Below are positions 1 through 8,635 of a DNA stretch of 64,000 nt, one piece after another (the first letter of the stretch is position 1; each line of letters opens with the position of its first letter). A program made the translations under genes and the position numbers. The notes beneath the pieces are model-generated. The model ran no database searches. It had not been told where the DNA came from and saw nothing but the letters and a program-made list of their open reading frames with translations. The DNA comes from Microbacterium sp. No. 7 (lineage in GTDB: Bacteria; Actinomycetota; Actinomycetes; Actinomycetales; Microbacteriaceae): assembly GCF_001314225.1 (NCBI RefSeq), contig NZ_CP012697.1:1116001-1180000 (forward strand). Direction: 5' to 3'.

Positions 1-496
1 GGTCGATGTCGTCGCGCACCTCGCCCGAGTCGACGGCGGCGCGCACGAGCTCGTCCCACAGCCGGGAGAACCTCTCCATCTCGGGGCGCAGACGCTCGCG
101 GATCTCCTCGGGGAGCTGGCGGTAGCTGCGGTGGTGCGCCGTCGAGATCGCGCCGATCTCCAGCCGCACGAGGATGAACGCGTGCAGCGCGGCGGCCAGG
201 CGCTCGCCGGGCGTCGCGGACGGATCGAGGGCATCGAGGGCGGTGCGCACGTCCGCGTGCGCGCGCGCGACGCCGCCGTTGAGCGTCTGCTCGACGAGCT
301 GGTCCTTGGAGTCGACGTAGTAGTACAGGCTGCCGGCCTGCAGCCCCGCGGCGTGGGCGATCGCCGAGAGGCTCGCGTTCTCGTAGCCTTGCTCGGCGAG
401 CACCTGTCCCGCGGCGGCGAAGATGCGGGCGCGGGTCGCGTCCGACTTCGAGCCGCCGCGGCGGCTCGCGGGCTTCTCGCTGGTCGTGGGGGTCAC
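1..496 (-). CDS. TetR/AcrR-family transcriptional regulator (3' end outside window)
   Basis: The first 165 residues are in the window and the gene runs off the left edge. The N-terminal third is a TetR helix-turn-helix: ATRARIFAAAGQVLAEQGYE, then SLSAIAHAAGLQAGSLYYYV, then a D-S-K-D-QLV stretch. The rest is the start of the helical ligand-binding domain. The start is taken as GTG at 496 because GAGGAG lies about 6 bases upstream. It is divergent from the racemase-like gene at 647 and shares the AT-rich intergenic region with it, so it probably represses the neighbouring catabolic genes, perhaps with a CoA ester as inducer (inference). The ligand cannot be read from the sequence. Confidence 0.85.
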   Translation of the reverse strand, partial: MTPTTSEKPASRRGGSKSDATRARIFAAAGQVLAEQGYENASLSAIAHAAGLQAGSLYYYVDSKDQLVEQTLNGGVARAHADVRTALDALDPSATPGERLAAALHAFILVRLEIGAISTAHHRSYRQLPEEIRERLRPEMERFSRLWDELVRAAVDSGEVRDDID

Positions 497-557
497 GGGG
501 GCTCCTCTGCTTCTCACCGTGCTGCCGGTGTCCGTGCCCCTGAAGGATATCGCAATC

Positions 558-590
558 TTGACGAAAATCGAACGTATTGTTAGATTAATT
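558..590 (+). promoter_or_regulatory. Promoter with possible TetR operator upstream of the catabolic island
   Basis: TTGACG (558-563), a 17-base spacer and TAGATT (581-586) make a sigma-A-like promoter reading toward the gene at 647. AATCT (554-558) and AGATT (582-586) form outer inverted arms. The -10 area, GTATTGTTAGATT, resembles the cores at 1851, 3322 and 14339. It lies between two divergent genes, where a TetR protein would be expected to bind. Confidence 0.5.
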
Positions 591-646
591 TCGCGCCGAC
601 GCCGGCGCAGCCGACCGCCTCGACGGCGCGGCCGACTGGAGGAGCC

Positions 647-1828
647 ATGACGAGCACGGGACCCCTGAACGGACTGAGAGTCATCGAGGTCGGCGCGATC
701 GGCCCGGGGCCGTGGTGCGCGATGATGCTGAGCGACATGGGCGCGGAGGTCATCCGCGTCGATCGCGCGGCCGAGGCGCGGGCGCACCGCGCCGACGGAC
801 CGCCGCCCATCGAGCTCGTCACCCGCCGCGGGCGCAAGTCGGTGGCGCTCGACCTCAAGAGGCCCGAGGGCGTCGAGGCCCTGCTGCGTCTGGTCGAGTC
901 GGCCGACGCGCTCATCGAGGGCTTCCGCCCCGGCGTCGCGGAGCGCCTCGGCATCGGGCCCGACGCCTGCCTCGCGCGCAACCCGCGGCTCGTCTACGGC
1001 CGCATGACGGGCTGGGGCCAGGACGGCCCCCTCGCCCAGGTCCCCGGCCACGATCTCAACTACCTCGCGCTCACCGGCATCCTGTCGACGATCGGGCCCG
1101 CCGAGCGTCCCGTGCCGCCGCTCAACCTCGTCGGCGACTTCGGCGGCGGCGGCCTGCTGCTCGCGTTCGGCGTGCTGGCGGGCGTCCTCTCGGCCCGTGC
1201 GACGGGCGAGGGCCAGGTCATCGACGCCGCCATGACCGAGGGGGCGTCGCTGCTGGGCGGCCTGCTGCACGGCATGCACCAGATCGGCATGTGGAAGGAC
1301 CAGCGGGAGGCGAACCGCCACGACGGCGGCTCGCCGCACTACAACGTCTACGAGACCGCGGACGGCGGGTTCGTCGCGGTGGCCGCGAACGAGCCCCAGT
1401 TCTACCGGGCGCTCGTCGAGGCCCTCGGCTGGTCGCTCGACGAGCTGCCGCCGCAGTACGACCAGGACGCGTGGCCGCAGATGCGCCAGCGGTTCGCCGC
1501 GGCGTTCAAGGAGCGCACGCGCGACGAGTGGGTCGCGCTCATGGCGGGCGTGGAGACGTGCTTCTCGCCCGTGCTGACACTCGCCGAGGCGCGCGAGCAC
1601 GAGCACAACGTCGCGCGCGGCGCGTTCGTGCCGCACGACGGCATCGTCCAGCCGGCACCCGCCCCGCACTTCGCGCGCACGCCCGGCCGCATCCAGGGGC
1701 CCGCGGCCTTCCCGGGCGAGCACTCGGTCGACGTGCTCTCGCGCTGGGGCTTCACGGATGCCGAGATCGCGGCGCTGCAGGACGCCGGGGCGGTCGCGAC
1801 CCTGCCGGAGGGCGTCGCCCGCGGCTGA
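647..1828 (+). CDS. CaiB/BaiF family protein, alpha-methylacyl-CoA racemase-like
   Basis: 393 residues, family III CoA-transferase fold. It has the signature of the racemase branch rather than of formyl-CoA transferase: GHDLNYLALTG with His135 and GDFGGGG with Asp164 match the catalytic His/Asp pair of alpha-methylacyl-CoA racemase. The early motif IGPGPWCAMMLSDMGAEVI is the usual CoA-binding start. The expected reaction is epimerisation of a 2-methylacyl-CoA so that beta-oxidation can proceed. GGAGGAG sits 5 bases before ATG 647. It is the first gene after the regulatory gap next to the TetR gene, which points to a pathway for a methyl-branched or terpenoid-like acid (inference). Confidence 0.82.
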   Translation: MTSTGPLNGLRVIEVGAIGPGPWCAMMLSDMGAEVIRVDRAAEARAHRADGPPPIELVTRRGRKSVALDLKRPEGVEALLRLVESADALIEGFRPGVAERLGIGPDACLARNPRLVYGRMTGWGQDGPLAQVPGHDLNYLALTGILSTIGPAERPVPPLNLVGDFGGGGLLLAFGVLAGVLSARATGEGQVIDAAMTEGASLLGGLLHGMHQIGMWKDQREANRHDGGSPHYNVYETADGGFVAVAANEPQFYRALVEALGWSLDELPPQYDQDAWPQMRQRFAAAFKERTRDEWVALMAGVETCFSPVLTLAEAREHEHNVARGAFVPHDGIVQPAPAPHFARTPGRIQGPAAFPGEHSVDVLSRWGFTDAEIAALQDAGAVATLPEGVARG

Positions 1829-1840
1829 CTCCGCGACCTG

Positions 1841-1869
1841 TTGAAGCATCATATATTCCATAGTAATGT
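1841..1869 (+). promoter_or_regulatory. Promoter upstream of the EthD-like gene
   Basis: TTGAAG (1841-1846), a 17-base spacer and TAATGT (1864-1869). The region ATATATTCCATAGTAATG is markedly AT-rich against 70% GC surroundings and shares the core ATATTC..TA with the other promoters of the island. ATT and AAT arms flank a 7-base centre. Confidence 0.5.
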
Positions 1870-1911
1870 TTCCCTCGTTGCAGCGAAGCCCCGCTCGGCG
1901 AAGGGAAGACG

Positions 1912-2253
1912 ATGAAGTTCACCTATGTGGTCCTGACCAATCCCACCTCCCCTGAGGTGGAGGACGAGTACAACCGCTGGTACGAGGAGCAGCACATCCC
2001 CGACGTGCTGCGCGTGCCGGGCGTGGAGAGCGCCCAGCGCTTCCGCCTCACCGAGCAGCAGCGCGGCGCGGGTCCCTACCCGTACAAGTACCTCGCCCTC
2101 TACAGCTGTGACGCGGCGGAGCCCGACGTCGTCACGAACGGCATCCAGGAGCGCTACAACACGCCCGACATGCCGATCAGCCCCGCGCTGCACGCGGACC
2201 GCTACGCGAACTACTTCGAGCCGATCACCGAGATCGTCTCCCGGAGCGAGTGA
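1912..2253 (+). CDS. Small dimeric alpha+beta barrel protein (EthD/DUF4286-like)
   Basis: 113 residues. YNRWYEEQHIPDVLRVPGV followed by SAQRFRL is the characteristic motif of small ferredoxin-like barrel proteins of the EthD/DUF4286 type, which often accompany degradation gene clusters. No catalytic function is assigned with confidence; related folds act as monooxygenases, isomerases or accessory proteins. It has its own promoter about 45 bases upstream. Its stop overlaps the start of the next gene by one base (TGATG at 2251-2255), so the two are translationally coupled and probably act on the same intermediate. Confidence 0.65.
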   Translation: MKFTYVVLTNPTSPEVEDEYNRWYEEQHIPDVLRVPGVESAQRFRLTEQQRGAGPYPYKYLALYSCDAAEPDVVTNGIQERYNTPDMPISPALHADRYANYFEPITEIVSRSE

Positions 2254-3239
2254 TGCCGCGGATCGCCGACGGGAAGTACGTCGTCGTCGGTGCCGCCGGA
2301 CTGCTCGGCACGCACCTCGGGCGGCAGCTGCTCGACGCCGGTGCGCGCGAGGTCGTCCTCATGGACAACCTCGCGCTCGGCGTCGCGTCGAACCTGCAGG
2401 ACGTCCTGACCGACCCGCGCGCCCGCTTCGTGCGCGCGGACATGATGCGGCTCAACGAGCTGCACGACCCGTTCGAGGGCGCCGACGGCGTCTTCCTCGT
2501 CGCGGCCGTGCTGGGCGAGCCGATGCTCGCCAACCCCTGGATGGGCCTCGACGTCAACGTGCGCGGCACGCAGAACGTGCTGGAGGCGGCGCGCCAGGCG
2601 AAGGCGGCCAAGGTCGTCTTCAGCTCGTCGATCGGCATCTACGGCACGTTCGCGGGCGGTCCCGAGGAGGACGCGCCGTCGCACTGGCAGAAGCTCCCGC
2701 ACTTCGTGCAGCTGTACGCGGGCTCGAAGATCATCGGCGAGGGGCTCTGCGCGTTCTACAAGGACGCCTACGGGCTCGACTACCTCGCGCTGCGCTACGG
2801 CCAGCTGTACGGCGACCCGGCGCACCGCCGCTCGCTCGCGGGATCCGACATGGCCAAGGCGTACGACAGCATCCGCGCCGGCACCGCGCCCGTCATCCAG
2901 GGCAACGGCGAGCAGGTGCAGGACTACGTCTACGCGTCCGACGTGGCTCGGGCGAACATCCTCGCGATGGAGAGCGAGGCGTCGGGCGAGGCGCTGAACA
3001 TCGTCTCGGGCGTCGACACGACGACCAACCGCGTCGTCGAGATCATCACGGAGGCGTGCGGGTCCGACCTGGTCGCCGAGCACGCCATCGACCCGACGAA
3101 GGGGGAGCTGCCTCGTGTCCCGGCCATCGGCTTCACGGGCGAGAAGGCCAAGCGCCTCATCGGCTGGGAGGCGCAGGTCTCCGTCGAGGAGGGGCTGCGC
3201 CGCACGGTCGAGTGGTTCGACCGCGAGGACGCGCACTGA
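2253..3239 (+). CDS. NAD-dependent epimerase/dehydratase family protein (extended SDR)
   Basis: 328 residues from ATG 2253 (GTG 2250 is also in frame; GGAG 6 bases upstream favours the ATG). The N-terminus has the Rossmann motif GAAGLLGTH (about residues 13-21). SSSIGIYG carries the catalytic Ser region and LYAGSKIIGE the YxxxK pair. LRYGQLYGDP and the late QDYVYASDVA region are typical of the extended family (UDP-glucose epimerase/dehydratase-like). In this setting it more likely oxidises a hydroxyacyl or cyclic alcohol intermediate than a nucleotide sugar (inference). Confidence 0.8.
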   Translation: MPRIADGKYVVVGAAGLLGTHLGRQLLDAGAREVVLMDNLALGVASNLQDVLTDPRARFVRADMMRLNELHDPFEGADGVFLVAAVLGEPMLANPWMGLDVNVRGTQNVLEAARQAKAAKVVFSSSIGIYGTFAGGPEEDAPSHWQKLPHFVQLYAGSKIIGEGLCAFYKDAYGLDYLALRYGQLYGDPAHRRSLAGSDMAKAYDSIRAGTAPVIQGNGEQVQDYVYASDVARANILAMESEASGEALNIVSGVDTTTNRVVEIITEACGSDLVAEHAIDPTKGELPRVPAIGFTGEKAKRLIGWEAQVSVEEGLRRTVEWFDREDAH

Positions 3240-3297
3240 CGCGGGCGCCCGCGCCGATGCGGGCCCCCGCTCATCGCGGCGGTCCGCATCACAGGGC

Positions 3298-3336
3298 TTG
3301 TGGGGGCGTCGAACTTCTTCTAATATTCTGTTAGAA
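3298..3336 (+). promoter_or_regulatory. Promoter with perfect inverted-repeat operator upstream of the flavoprotein operon
   Basis: TTGTGG (3298-3303), a 17-base spacer and TAATAT (3321-3326). TTCTAA (3318-3323) and TTAGAA (3331-3336) are perfect inverted arms around TATTCTG, so a bound repressor would cover the -10 box. The transcript would start near 3333, leaving a 5' leader of about 180 bases in which nothing else was recognised. Confidence 0.6.
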
Positions 3337-3514
3337 AATACATGGTCGTGTTTCATCCTGTGAATCCGGCTGCGGCTGGGAAAGGCTCATGTCGCGGTCG
3401 GCGGTCTCCCCGTGCATCGGCGGCGGGCAGAGCCCGACCGCGGTCCTCGAGCGCGTACGACCCCGACATCGACCACCTCACCCCACACCCTGACAACTCC
3501 TGAAGGAGGAGCGA

Positions 3515-4600
3515 ATGGCCACTCTGAAGACACCTCTGTGTGATCTCCTCGGCATCGAGTACCCGATTCTGCAGGCAGGCATGGGCGGCGTCGCCTTCGG
3601 CCCGCTCGCCGCGGCGGTCTCGGCCGCGGGCGGTCTCGGCACCATCGCCGCGATCTCGCCGAGCCCCGAGCGTGTCGAGGAGGAGATCAAGCTCGTCCGC
3701 AGCCTCACCGACAAGCCGCTCTGCGTCGACATCGGCTTCCCGGCCCGCGCCCCGCAGAACCCGCCGCCCGTCGACCGCGCCAACTGGCCCGACCCGATCA
3801 AGGAGCTCGCGGCCGAGGTCGAGGCGCTCGGCGTCGAGGTCAAGGACGTCGACGACAAGGCGATGGGCATCGAGGACGCGCACCGCAAGATGGACATCTG
3901 CGAGAAGTACGGCGTCGAGGTCATCGCCTGCGCGCTCGGCACGGCCGAGTGGGCCGTCGAGCAGGCGCACAGCTGGGGCGCCAAGACGATCTCGATGGTG
4001 GGCCGCGCCTCGCACGCCAAGTCGGCGATGCAGAAGGGCACCGATGTCATCGTCGTGCAGGGCACCGAGGGCGGCGGTCACACGGGCGACGTCGGCCTGA
4101 TCACGCTCCTGCAGGAGGTGCTCGAGTTCGCCACGGTCCCCGTGGTCGCCGCGGGCGGTCTCGTGACGGGCGCCCAGATCGCCGGCGTGCTGACCCAGGG
4201 CGCCGCGGGCGCATGGGTGGGCACCCGCTTCATCAACACCCTCGAGTCGAGCGTCGGCCCGAACTACAAGCAGTCGATCGTCGAGGCCGACCACGACACC
4301 ACGATCCGCTCGCTGCTGTTCGACGGCCTGTATGTGCGTCAGCTGCAGAACCGCTTCACCGAGGTGTGGGAGGGCCGCGAGGACCAGATGCTCGGCTACC
4401 CGCTGCAGCGCGTCGTGCAGAGCCCCGTGCGCTTCGCCGCCGCGGAGGCCGATCTCAAGGACCAGCAGGCGCTCCCCGCCGGTCAGGGCTCGGGTCTCAT
4501 CAAGGACGTGCTGCCCGCCGGCGAGGTGCTCGTGCGCCTGGTCGAGGAGACCGTCGCCGCGCTCGACGAGGCCAAGGCCCGCTTCAGCTACTCCCGCTGA
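3515..4600 (+). CDS. Nitronate monooxygenase family flavoprotein (2-nitropropane dioxygenase-like)
   Basis: 361 residues of an FMN-binding TIM barrel. IEYPILQAGMGGVAFG is the N-terminal loop of the family. GTEGGGHTGD carries the conserved His, and PVVAAGGLVTGAQIA and GAWVGTRF are phosphate-binding segments. Family members oxidise nitronates or act as enoyl-CoA/enone reductases or NADH:quinone reductases. Among acyl-CoA genes a role on an unsaturated intermediate is as plausible as nitronate oxidation. AGGAGGAG precedes ATG 3515 by 3 to 5 bases. It heads the run of co-directional genes to 9871. Confidence 0.82.
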   Translation: MATLKTPLCDLLGIEYPILQAGMGGVAFGPLAAAVSAAGGLGTIAAISPSPERVEEEIKLVRSLTDKPLCVDIGFPARAPQNPPPVDRANWPDPIKELAAEVEALGVEVKDVDDKAMGIEDAHRKMDICEKYGVEVIACALGTAEWAVEQAHSWGAKTISMVGRASHAKSAMQKGTDVIVVQGTEGGGHTGDVGLITLLQEVLEFATVPVVAAGGLVTGAQIAGVLTQGAAGAWVGTRFINTLESSVGPNYKQSIVEADHDTTIRSLLFDGLYVRQLQNRFTEVWEGREDQMLGYPLQRVVQSPVRFAAAEADLKDQQALPAGQGSGLIKDVLPAGEVLVRLVEETVAALDEAKARFSYSR

Positions 4601-4633
4601 TCGCGCGATCAGCGAAGAACGAAAGGAAACCCC

Positions 4634-5110
4634 ATGCCAGGTCTGTATCTCGAAGAGTTCGAAGTCGGGATGGTCATCGAGCACGAAGTGCGTCGAACCG
4701 TCACCGAGACCGACAACGTGCTCTTCAGCACGATGACGCTCAACATGGCGCCGCTGCACCTCGATGCCGAGTACAGCAAGGGCCAGATGTTCGGCCAGCG
4801 TCTGGTGAACAGCATGTTCCTGCTCGCCCTCGTCGCGGGCATCTCGATGCAGCAGACGACGTACGGAACCACGCTCGGGAACCTCGGCTTCAGCGAGGTC
4901 AAGTTCCCGAAGCCGACCTTCCACGGCGACACCATCCGCGTGCGCACGGAGATCCTCGAGGTGCGCGAGTCGAGGAAGCGCGAGGACTCGGGCATCGTGA
5001 CGTTCCGCCACCTCGGCATCAACCAGCGCGACGAGATCGTCTGCGACTGCACGCGTGCCGGCCTCATGCTCCGCAAGAGCTGGGTCGAGGCGCAGAAGGC
5101 CGCCGAGTAA
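4634..5110 (+). CDS. MaoC-like acyl-CoA hydratase/dehydratase
   Basis: 158 residues with a single hot-dog domain. ETDNVLFSTMTLNMAPLHLD stands where the MaoC active-site loop lies: the helix begins after VTETDN, and the Asp/His of the R-hydratase motif appear here as N..PLH-D. The segment FGQRLVNSMFLLALVAGI corresponds to the G..VHG.L turn. Members of this branch hydrate enoyl- or mesaconyl-type CoA esters. AAAGGAAA precedes ATG 4634. It lies between the flavoprotein and the CoA ligase. The exact substrate is not predictable. Confidence 0.75.
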   Translation: MPGLYLEEFEVGMVIEHEVRRTVTETDNVLFSTMTLNMAPLHLDAEYSKGQMFGQRLVNSMFLLALVAGISMQQTTYGTTLGNLGFSEVKFPKPTFHGDTIRVRTEILEVRESRKREDSGIVTFRHLGINQRDEIVCDCTRAGLMLRKSWVEAQKAAE

Positions 5111-5166
5111 GCGCCGATGCGCTGAACCGACACCCGCACACCGCAACCGTTTCAAGGAGGATACGC

Positions 5167-7098
5167 ATGTCTGAGTCTGGAGCATCGCTCGCATGGCAGC
5201 CGTCGCAGGAGGTCCGCGACCGTTCGCGGCTGCTCGCGGCGATGAAGAGCTGGGGATACGGCGACGACACGGCTGCGGTGAACGAGGTCCTCCAGCGCGC
5301 CGCCCAGGACCCCGAGTGGTTCTGGCGCGCCGCGCTGGAAGACCTCGGCGTGGAGTTCTCGGCCCCGTTCACGCAGGTGCGCGACGATTCCGCCGGCAAG
5401 GAGCACCCGCGCTGGTTCGTGGACGGGCGCATCAACGTCGCCACGCTCACCGCGCTGCGCCACGCCGACGGGCCGCTCGCCGACAAGGAGGCGATCGTCT
5501 ACGAGGGCGACTCGGGTCTGCGCCGCTCCCTCACCTATGCCCAGCTCGCGGCCGAGGTCGAGCGCTTCGCCGCGAACCTCTCGGCGCTGGGCGTGAAGAA
5601 GGGCGACCGCGTCGTGCAGTTCATGCCCGTCACGCCCGAGGCGACCGTCTCGTTCCTCGCCCTCGCCTACATCGGCGCCGTCGCGGTGCCGACGTTCTCG
5701 GGCTATGCGCCCGACGCCCTCGCCACGCGCCTGCAGGACTCCGGCGCCGTGGCGCTCATCACCGCCGACGGAACGACGCGTCGCGGTGGTGTCGTGAACC
5801 TCAAGAAGACGGCCGACGAGGCGCTCGCCGACGCGCCCACCGTCAAGAACGTCATCGTCGTGCGTCACCTCGGCACCGACGTGCCGATGCAGGAGGGCCG
5901 CGACGTCTACTACGACGAGCTGCCCGCCGATCCGGCCCCGGTCGAGCTCGTCGAGGTCGACGCCAACGACCCCTACATCATCGTCTACACCTCGGGCACG
6001 ACCGGCCGCCCCAAGGGCATCGTGCACTCGCACGGCGGCTTCCTCACCAAGACCGCGGTCGACTTCGGCTACGGCTTCGACGTGTCCGAGAAGGACGTCG
6101 TCGGCTGGATCAGCGACCTCGGCTGGCTCGTCGGGCCCATGATGGCCACGGGACCGCTGCAGTTCGGCGCGACGTCGGTCATGATCGAGGGCCTGCCCAC
6201 CCACCCCGAGGACAACCGCCTGTGGCGCGTCATCGAGCGCAACGGCATCACCGTGCAGGGCATCGCGCCCACGGGAGCCCGTGCCCTGCGCACAGCCGGG
6301 GGAGAGGTGCCCGAGATGCCGTCGCTGCTGTCGTTCGTCTCCACGGGCGAGGCGTGGGACGAGTCGACCTGGTGGTGGCTCTTCGAGACCGTGGGACGCG
6401 GCACGCGCCCCATCATCAACTTCACCGGCGGCACCGAGGTGGGCGGCGGCATCCTCATCGGCTACCCGTTCCTCGCCGCGCCGGCGGCGTCGTTCACGGG
6501 CGTGCTGCCGGGCGTGGACGCCGCGGTGTTCGACGAGTCGGGCGAGCCGGTGGTCGGCTCGATCGGCGAGCTGGTCATCCGCAACACCTTCCCCGGCCAG
6601 ACCCACTCGTTCTGGGGCGACGACGCACGCTATCTCGACACCTACTGGAGCCGCTGGGCCGGCACCTGGGTGCACGGCGATCTCGCGAGCGTCGACGAGA
6701 ACGGGGTGTGGGTCCTGCACGGGCGCTCCGACGACACCCTCAAGCTCTCGGGCCGTCGCGTCGGCCCCGCCGAGATCGAGGCCGCGCTCATGCGCGACGA
6801 GCGCATCGCCGACGTCGCGGTGATCGGCGTTCCCGATCCCGCGCGGGGGCAGCGCGCCGTCGCGTTCGCGGTGCTGCGCGAAGAGGTCGATCCGGCCGAC
6901 CTGCAGGCGACGGCGACCGCGAACGCGGGCAAGGGCTTCGCGCCGACCGTGTACGCGGTCGCGAGCCTGCCGAAGACGAAGAACGGCAAGGTCATGCGCC
7001 GCATCATCCGTGCCCGCTTCCTCGGACAGGAGACCGGCGACACCTCGGCCCTCGACCCCTCGACGCCGATCGAGGACATTCCCGTCCTGGACGCCTGA
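5167..7098 (+). CDS. AMP-dependent acyl-CoA synthetase (acetyl/propionyl/acetoacetyl-CoA synthetase-like)
   Basis: 643 residues from ATG 5167 (GGAGG 7 to 8 bases upstream; the frame is open further upstream but the ribosome site fixes this start). An acetyl-CoA-synthetase-type N-terminal domain (HPRWFVDGRINVA) comes first. The adenylation motif YTSGTTGRPKGIVHSHGG lies near residue 273, GRSDDTLKLSGRRVGPAEIE is the hinge region, and the catalytic Lys is in KTKNGKVMRR near residue 605. It activates a carboxylic acid to the CoA thioester with ATP and is the likely entry step of the pathway. The acid is unknown. Confidence 0.87.
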   Translation: MSESGASLAWQPSQEVRDRSRLLAAMKSWGYGDDTAAVNEVLQRAAQDPEWFWRAALEDLGVEFSAPFTQVRDDSAGKEHPRWFVDGRINVATLTALRHADGPLADKEAIVYEGDSGLRRSLTYAQLAAEVERFAANLSALGVKKGDRVVQFMPVTPEATVSFLALAYIGAVAVPTFSGYAPDALATRLQDSGAVALITADGTTRRGGVVNLKKTADEALADAPTVKNVIVVRHLGTDVPMQEGRDVYYDELPADPAPVELVEVDANDPYIIVYTSGTTGRPKGIVHSHGGFLTKTAVDFGYGFDVSEKDVVGWISDLGWLVGPMMATGPLQFGATSVMIEGLPTHPEDNRLWRVIERNGITVQGIAPTGARALRTAGGEVPEMPSLLSFVSTGEAWDESTWWWLFETVGRGTRPIINFTGGTEVGGGILIGYPFLAAPAASFTGVLPGVDAAVFDESGEPVVGSIGELVIRNTFPGQTHSFWGDDARYLDTYWSRWAGTWVHGDLASVDENGVWVLHGRSDDTLKLSGRRVGPAEIEAALMRDERIADVAVIGVPDPARGQRAVAFAVLREEVDPADLQATATANAGKGFAPTVYAVASLPKTKNGKVMRRIIRARFLGQETGDTSALDPSTPIEDIPVLDA

Positions 7099-7148
7099 GC
7101 CCGGCATCCGGAGCCTTCGCAACCAACACCTCACCTAGGGAGACGAAG

Positions 7149-8630
7149 ATGTCTGATGGAACCGAAACCGCACTGAGCAGCCTCGTACAGGAGGGCTCCT
7201 TCTTCATCGACGGCGAGTGGGTCGCACCGCTCGACGGCGCGACCCTCGACGTCGAGGATCCGGGTCGTGCCGTCACGATCGGCCGGATCGGCGCCGCGTC
7301 GCCGGCGGACGTCGACCGCGCCGTCGCGGCCGCGCGCCGGGCGTTCGACGAGGGACGGTGGACGGGGCTGTCGGGTCAGGACCGTTCGGTGCTGATCTGG
7401 CGCCTGAGCGACCTGATCGAGCAGAACGTCGAGGAGCTCGCCCGCCTCGAGGCCCTCGACGTGGGCATGCCCGTGACGCAGGCGCGCGCCATGATCGGCG
7501 AGGCCGTCAAGATGTTCCGCTACTACGCGGGATGGGCCGACAAGGTCTACGGCGAGAGCGTCGAGATCGGCCCGTCGGCCATGCGCTTCCAGGGCTTCTC
7601 GCGCAAGGAGCCGATCGGCGTCGTCGGCCTCATCACGTCGTGGAACGCACCGCTCGTCGGCCTGGGCATGAAGCTGCCCGCCGCGCTCGCCGCGGGCTGC
7701 ACCGCCGTGCTCAAGCCTTCGGAGGAGGCGTCGCTGACGACGCTCGCGATCGGCCGGCTGGCGGTCGAGGCGGGCATCCCCGCGGGCGTCGTGAACGTCG
7801 TGACGGGCGTGGGCACGGTCACCGGCGCAGCCCTGACCGAGCACCCGGCCGTCGACATGATCTCGTTCACGGGATCGGTGCCGGTCGGCAAGACGATCGC
7901 GCGGGCCGCGACGGGCAACCTCAAGAAGGTCACGCTCGAGCTCGGCGGCAAGTCGCCGATGATCGTGCTCGCCGACGCCGATCTCGAGGCGGCGATCCCG
8001 GCGCTGGCGGTGGGCATGTTCTGGAACAACGGCCAGATCTGCACGGCGGGCACGCGCCTGTTCGTGCACGACTCGATCGCCGAGGACGTCGCCCAGGGCG
8101 TCGCCGAGGCCGGCCGTGCGATGAAGATCGGGTACGGGTTCGACGAGGGCGTGGAGCTCGGCGCGCTCGTCTCGAAGCGTCAGCTCGATCGCGTGGAGAG
8201 CTACGTCGCGGCCGGCCGGGAGGAGGGCGCGCGCGTGATCAGCGGCGGTGCCCGCCTGGAGGGCGACGGGTACTACTACCCGCCGACCGTGCTGACCGAC
8301 GTCACGCCTGACATGCGCGTGGTCAAGGAGGAGATCTTCGGACCCGTGCTCGGCGTCATGCCGTTCTCGTCGGTCGACGACGCGGTGCGCGTCGCGAACG
8401 ACACCGAGTTCGGCCTCGCGTCGAGCGTGTGGTCGCGCGACATCAACAACGCGCTGACCGTGGCGCGTCAGCTGCGGGCCGGCCGCGTGAACATCAACAT
8501 CCACCGGGCCGGCGGCGTGCAGCTGCCCATCGGCGGGTACAAGCAGTCGGGCTGGGGTCGTGAGTGCGGCCCCGAAGGCCTGGAGGAGTACCTGGAGACG
8601 AAGTCGGTCGTCACCCGCATGTGGAACTGA
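7149..8630 (+). CDS. NAD(P)-dependent aldehyde dehydrogenase
   Basis: 493 residues, full-length ALDH superfamily. TLELGGKSP (about residue 262) holds the general-base Glu, and NNGQICTAGTR has the catalytic Cys298. EEIFGPVLGVMPF and the SGWGRECGPEGLEEYLETKS tail are canonical. GGAGACGA precedes ATG 7149. Six bases separate it from the following CoA-transferase gene. It should oxidise the pathway aldehyde to the acid that the upstream synthetase activates. A second ALDH at 9951 is not closely similar and may serve another step. Confidence 0.88.
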   Translation: MSDGTETALSSLVQEGSFFIDGEWVAPLDGATLDVEDPGRAVTIGRIGAASPADVDRAVAAARRAFDEGRWTGLSGQDRSVLIWRLSDLIEQNVEELARLEALDVGMPVTQARAMIGEAVKMFRYYAGWADKVYGESVEIGPSAMRFQGFSRKEPIGVVGLITSWNAPLVGLGMKLPAALAAGCTAVLKPSEEASLTTLAIGRLAVEAGIPAGVVNVVTGVGTVTGAALTEHPAVDMISFTGSVPVGKTIARAATGNLKKVTLELGGKSPMIVLADADLEAAIPALAVGMFWNNGQICTAGTRLFVHDSIAEDVAQGVAEAGRAMKIGYGFDEGVELGALVSKRQLDRVESYVAAGREEGARVISGGARLEGDGYYYPPTVLTDVTPDMRVVKEEIFGPVLGVMPFSSVDDAVRVANDTEFGLASSVWSRDINNALTVARQLRAGRVNINIHRAGGVQLPIGGYKQSGWGRECGPEGLEEYLETKSVVTRMWN

Positions 8631-8635
8631 CCGGC

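Noticed and set aside
3337..3514. Riboswitch or leader peptide in the 180-base leader of the flavoprotein operon
   Set aside because: No conserved riboswitch loops and no short frame with a ribosome site were found.
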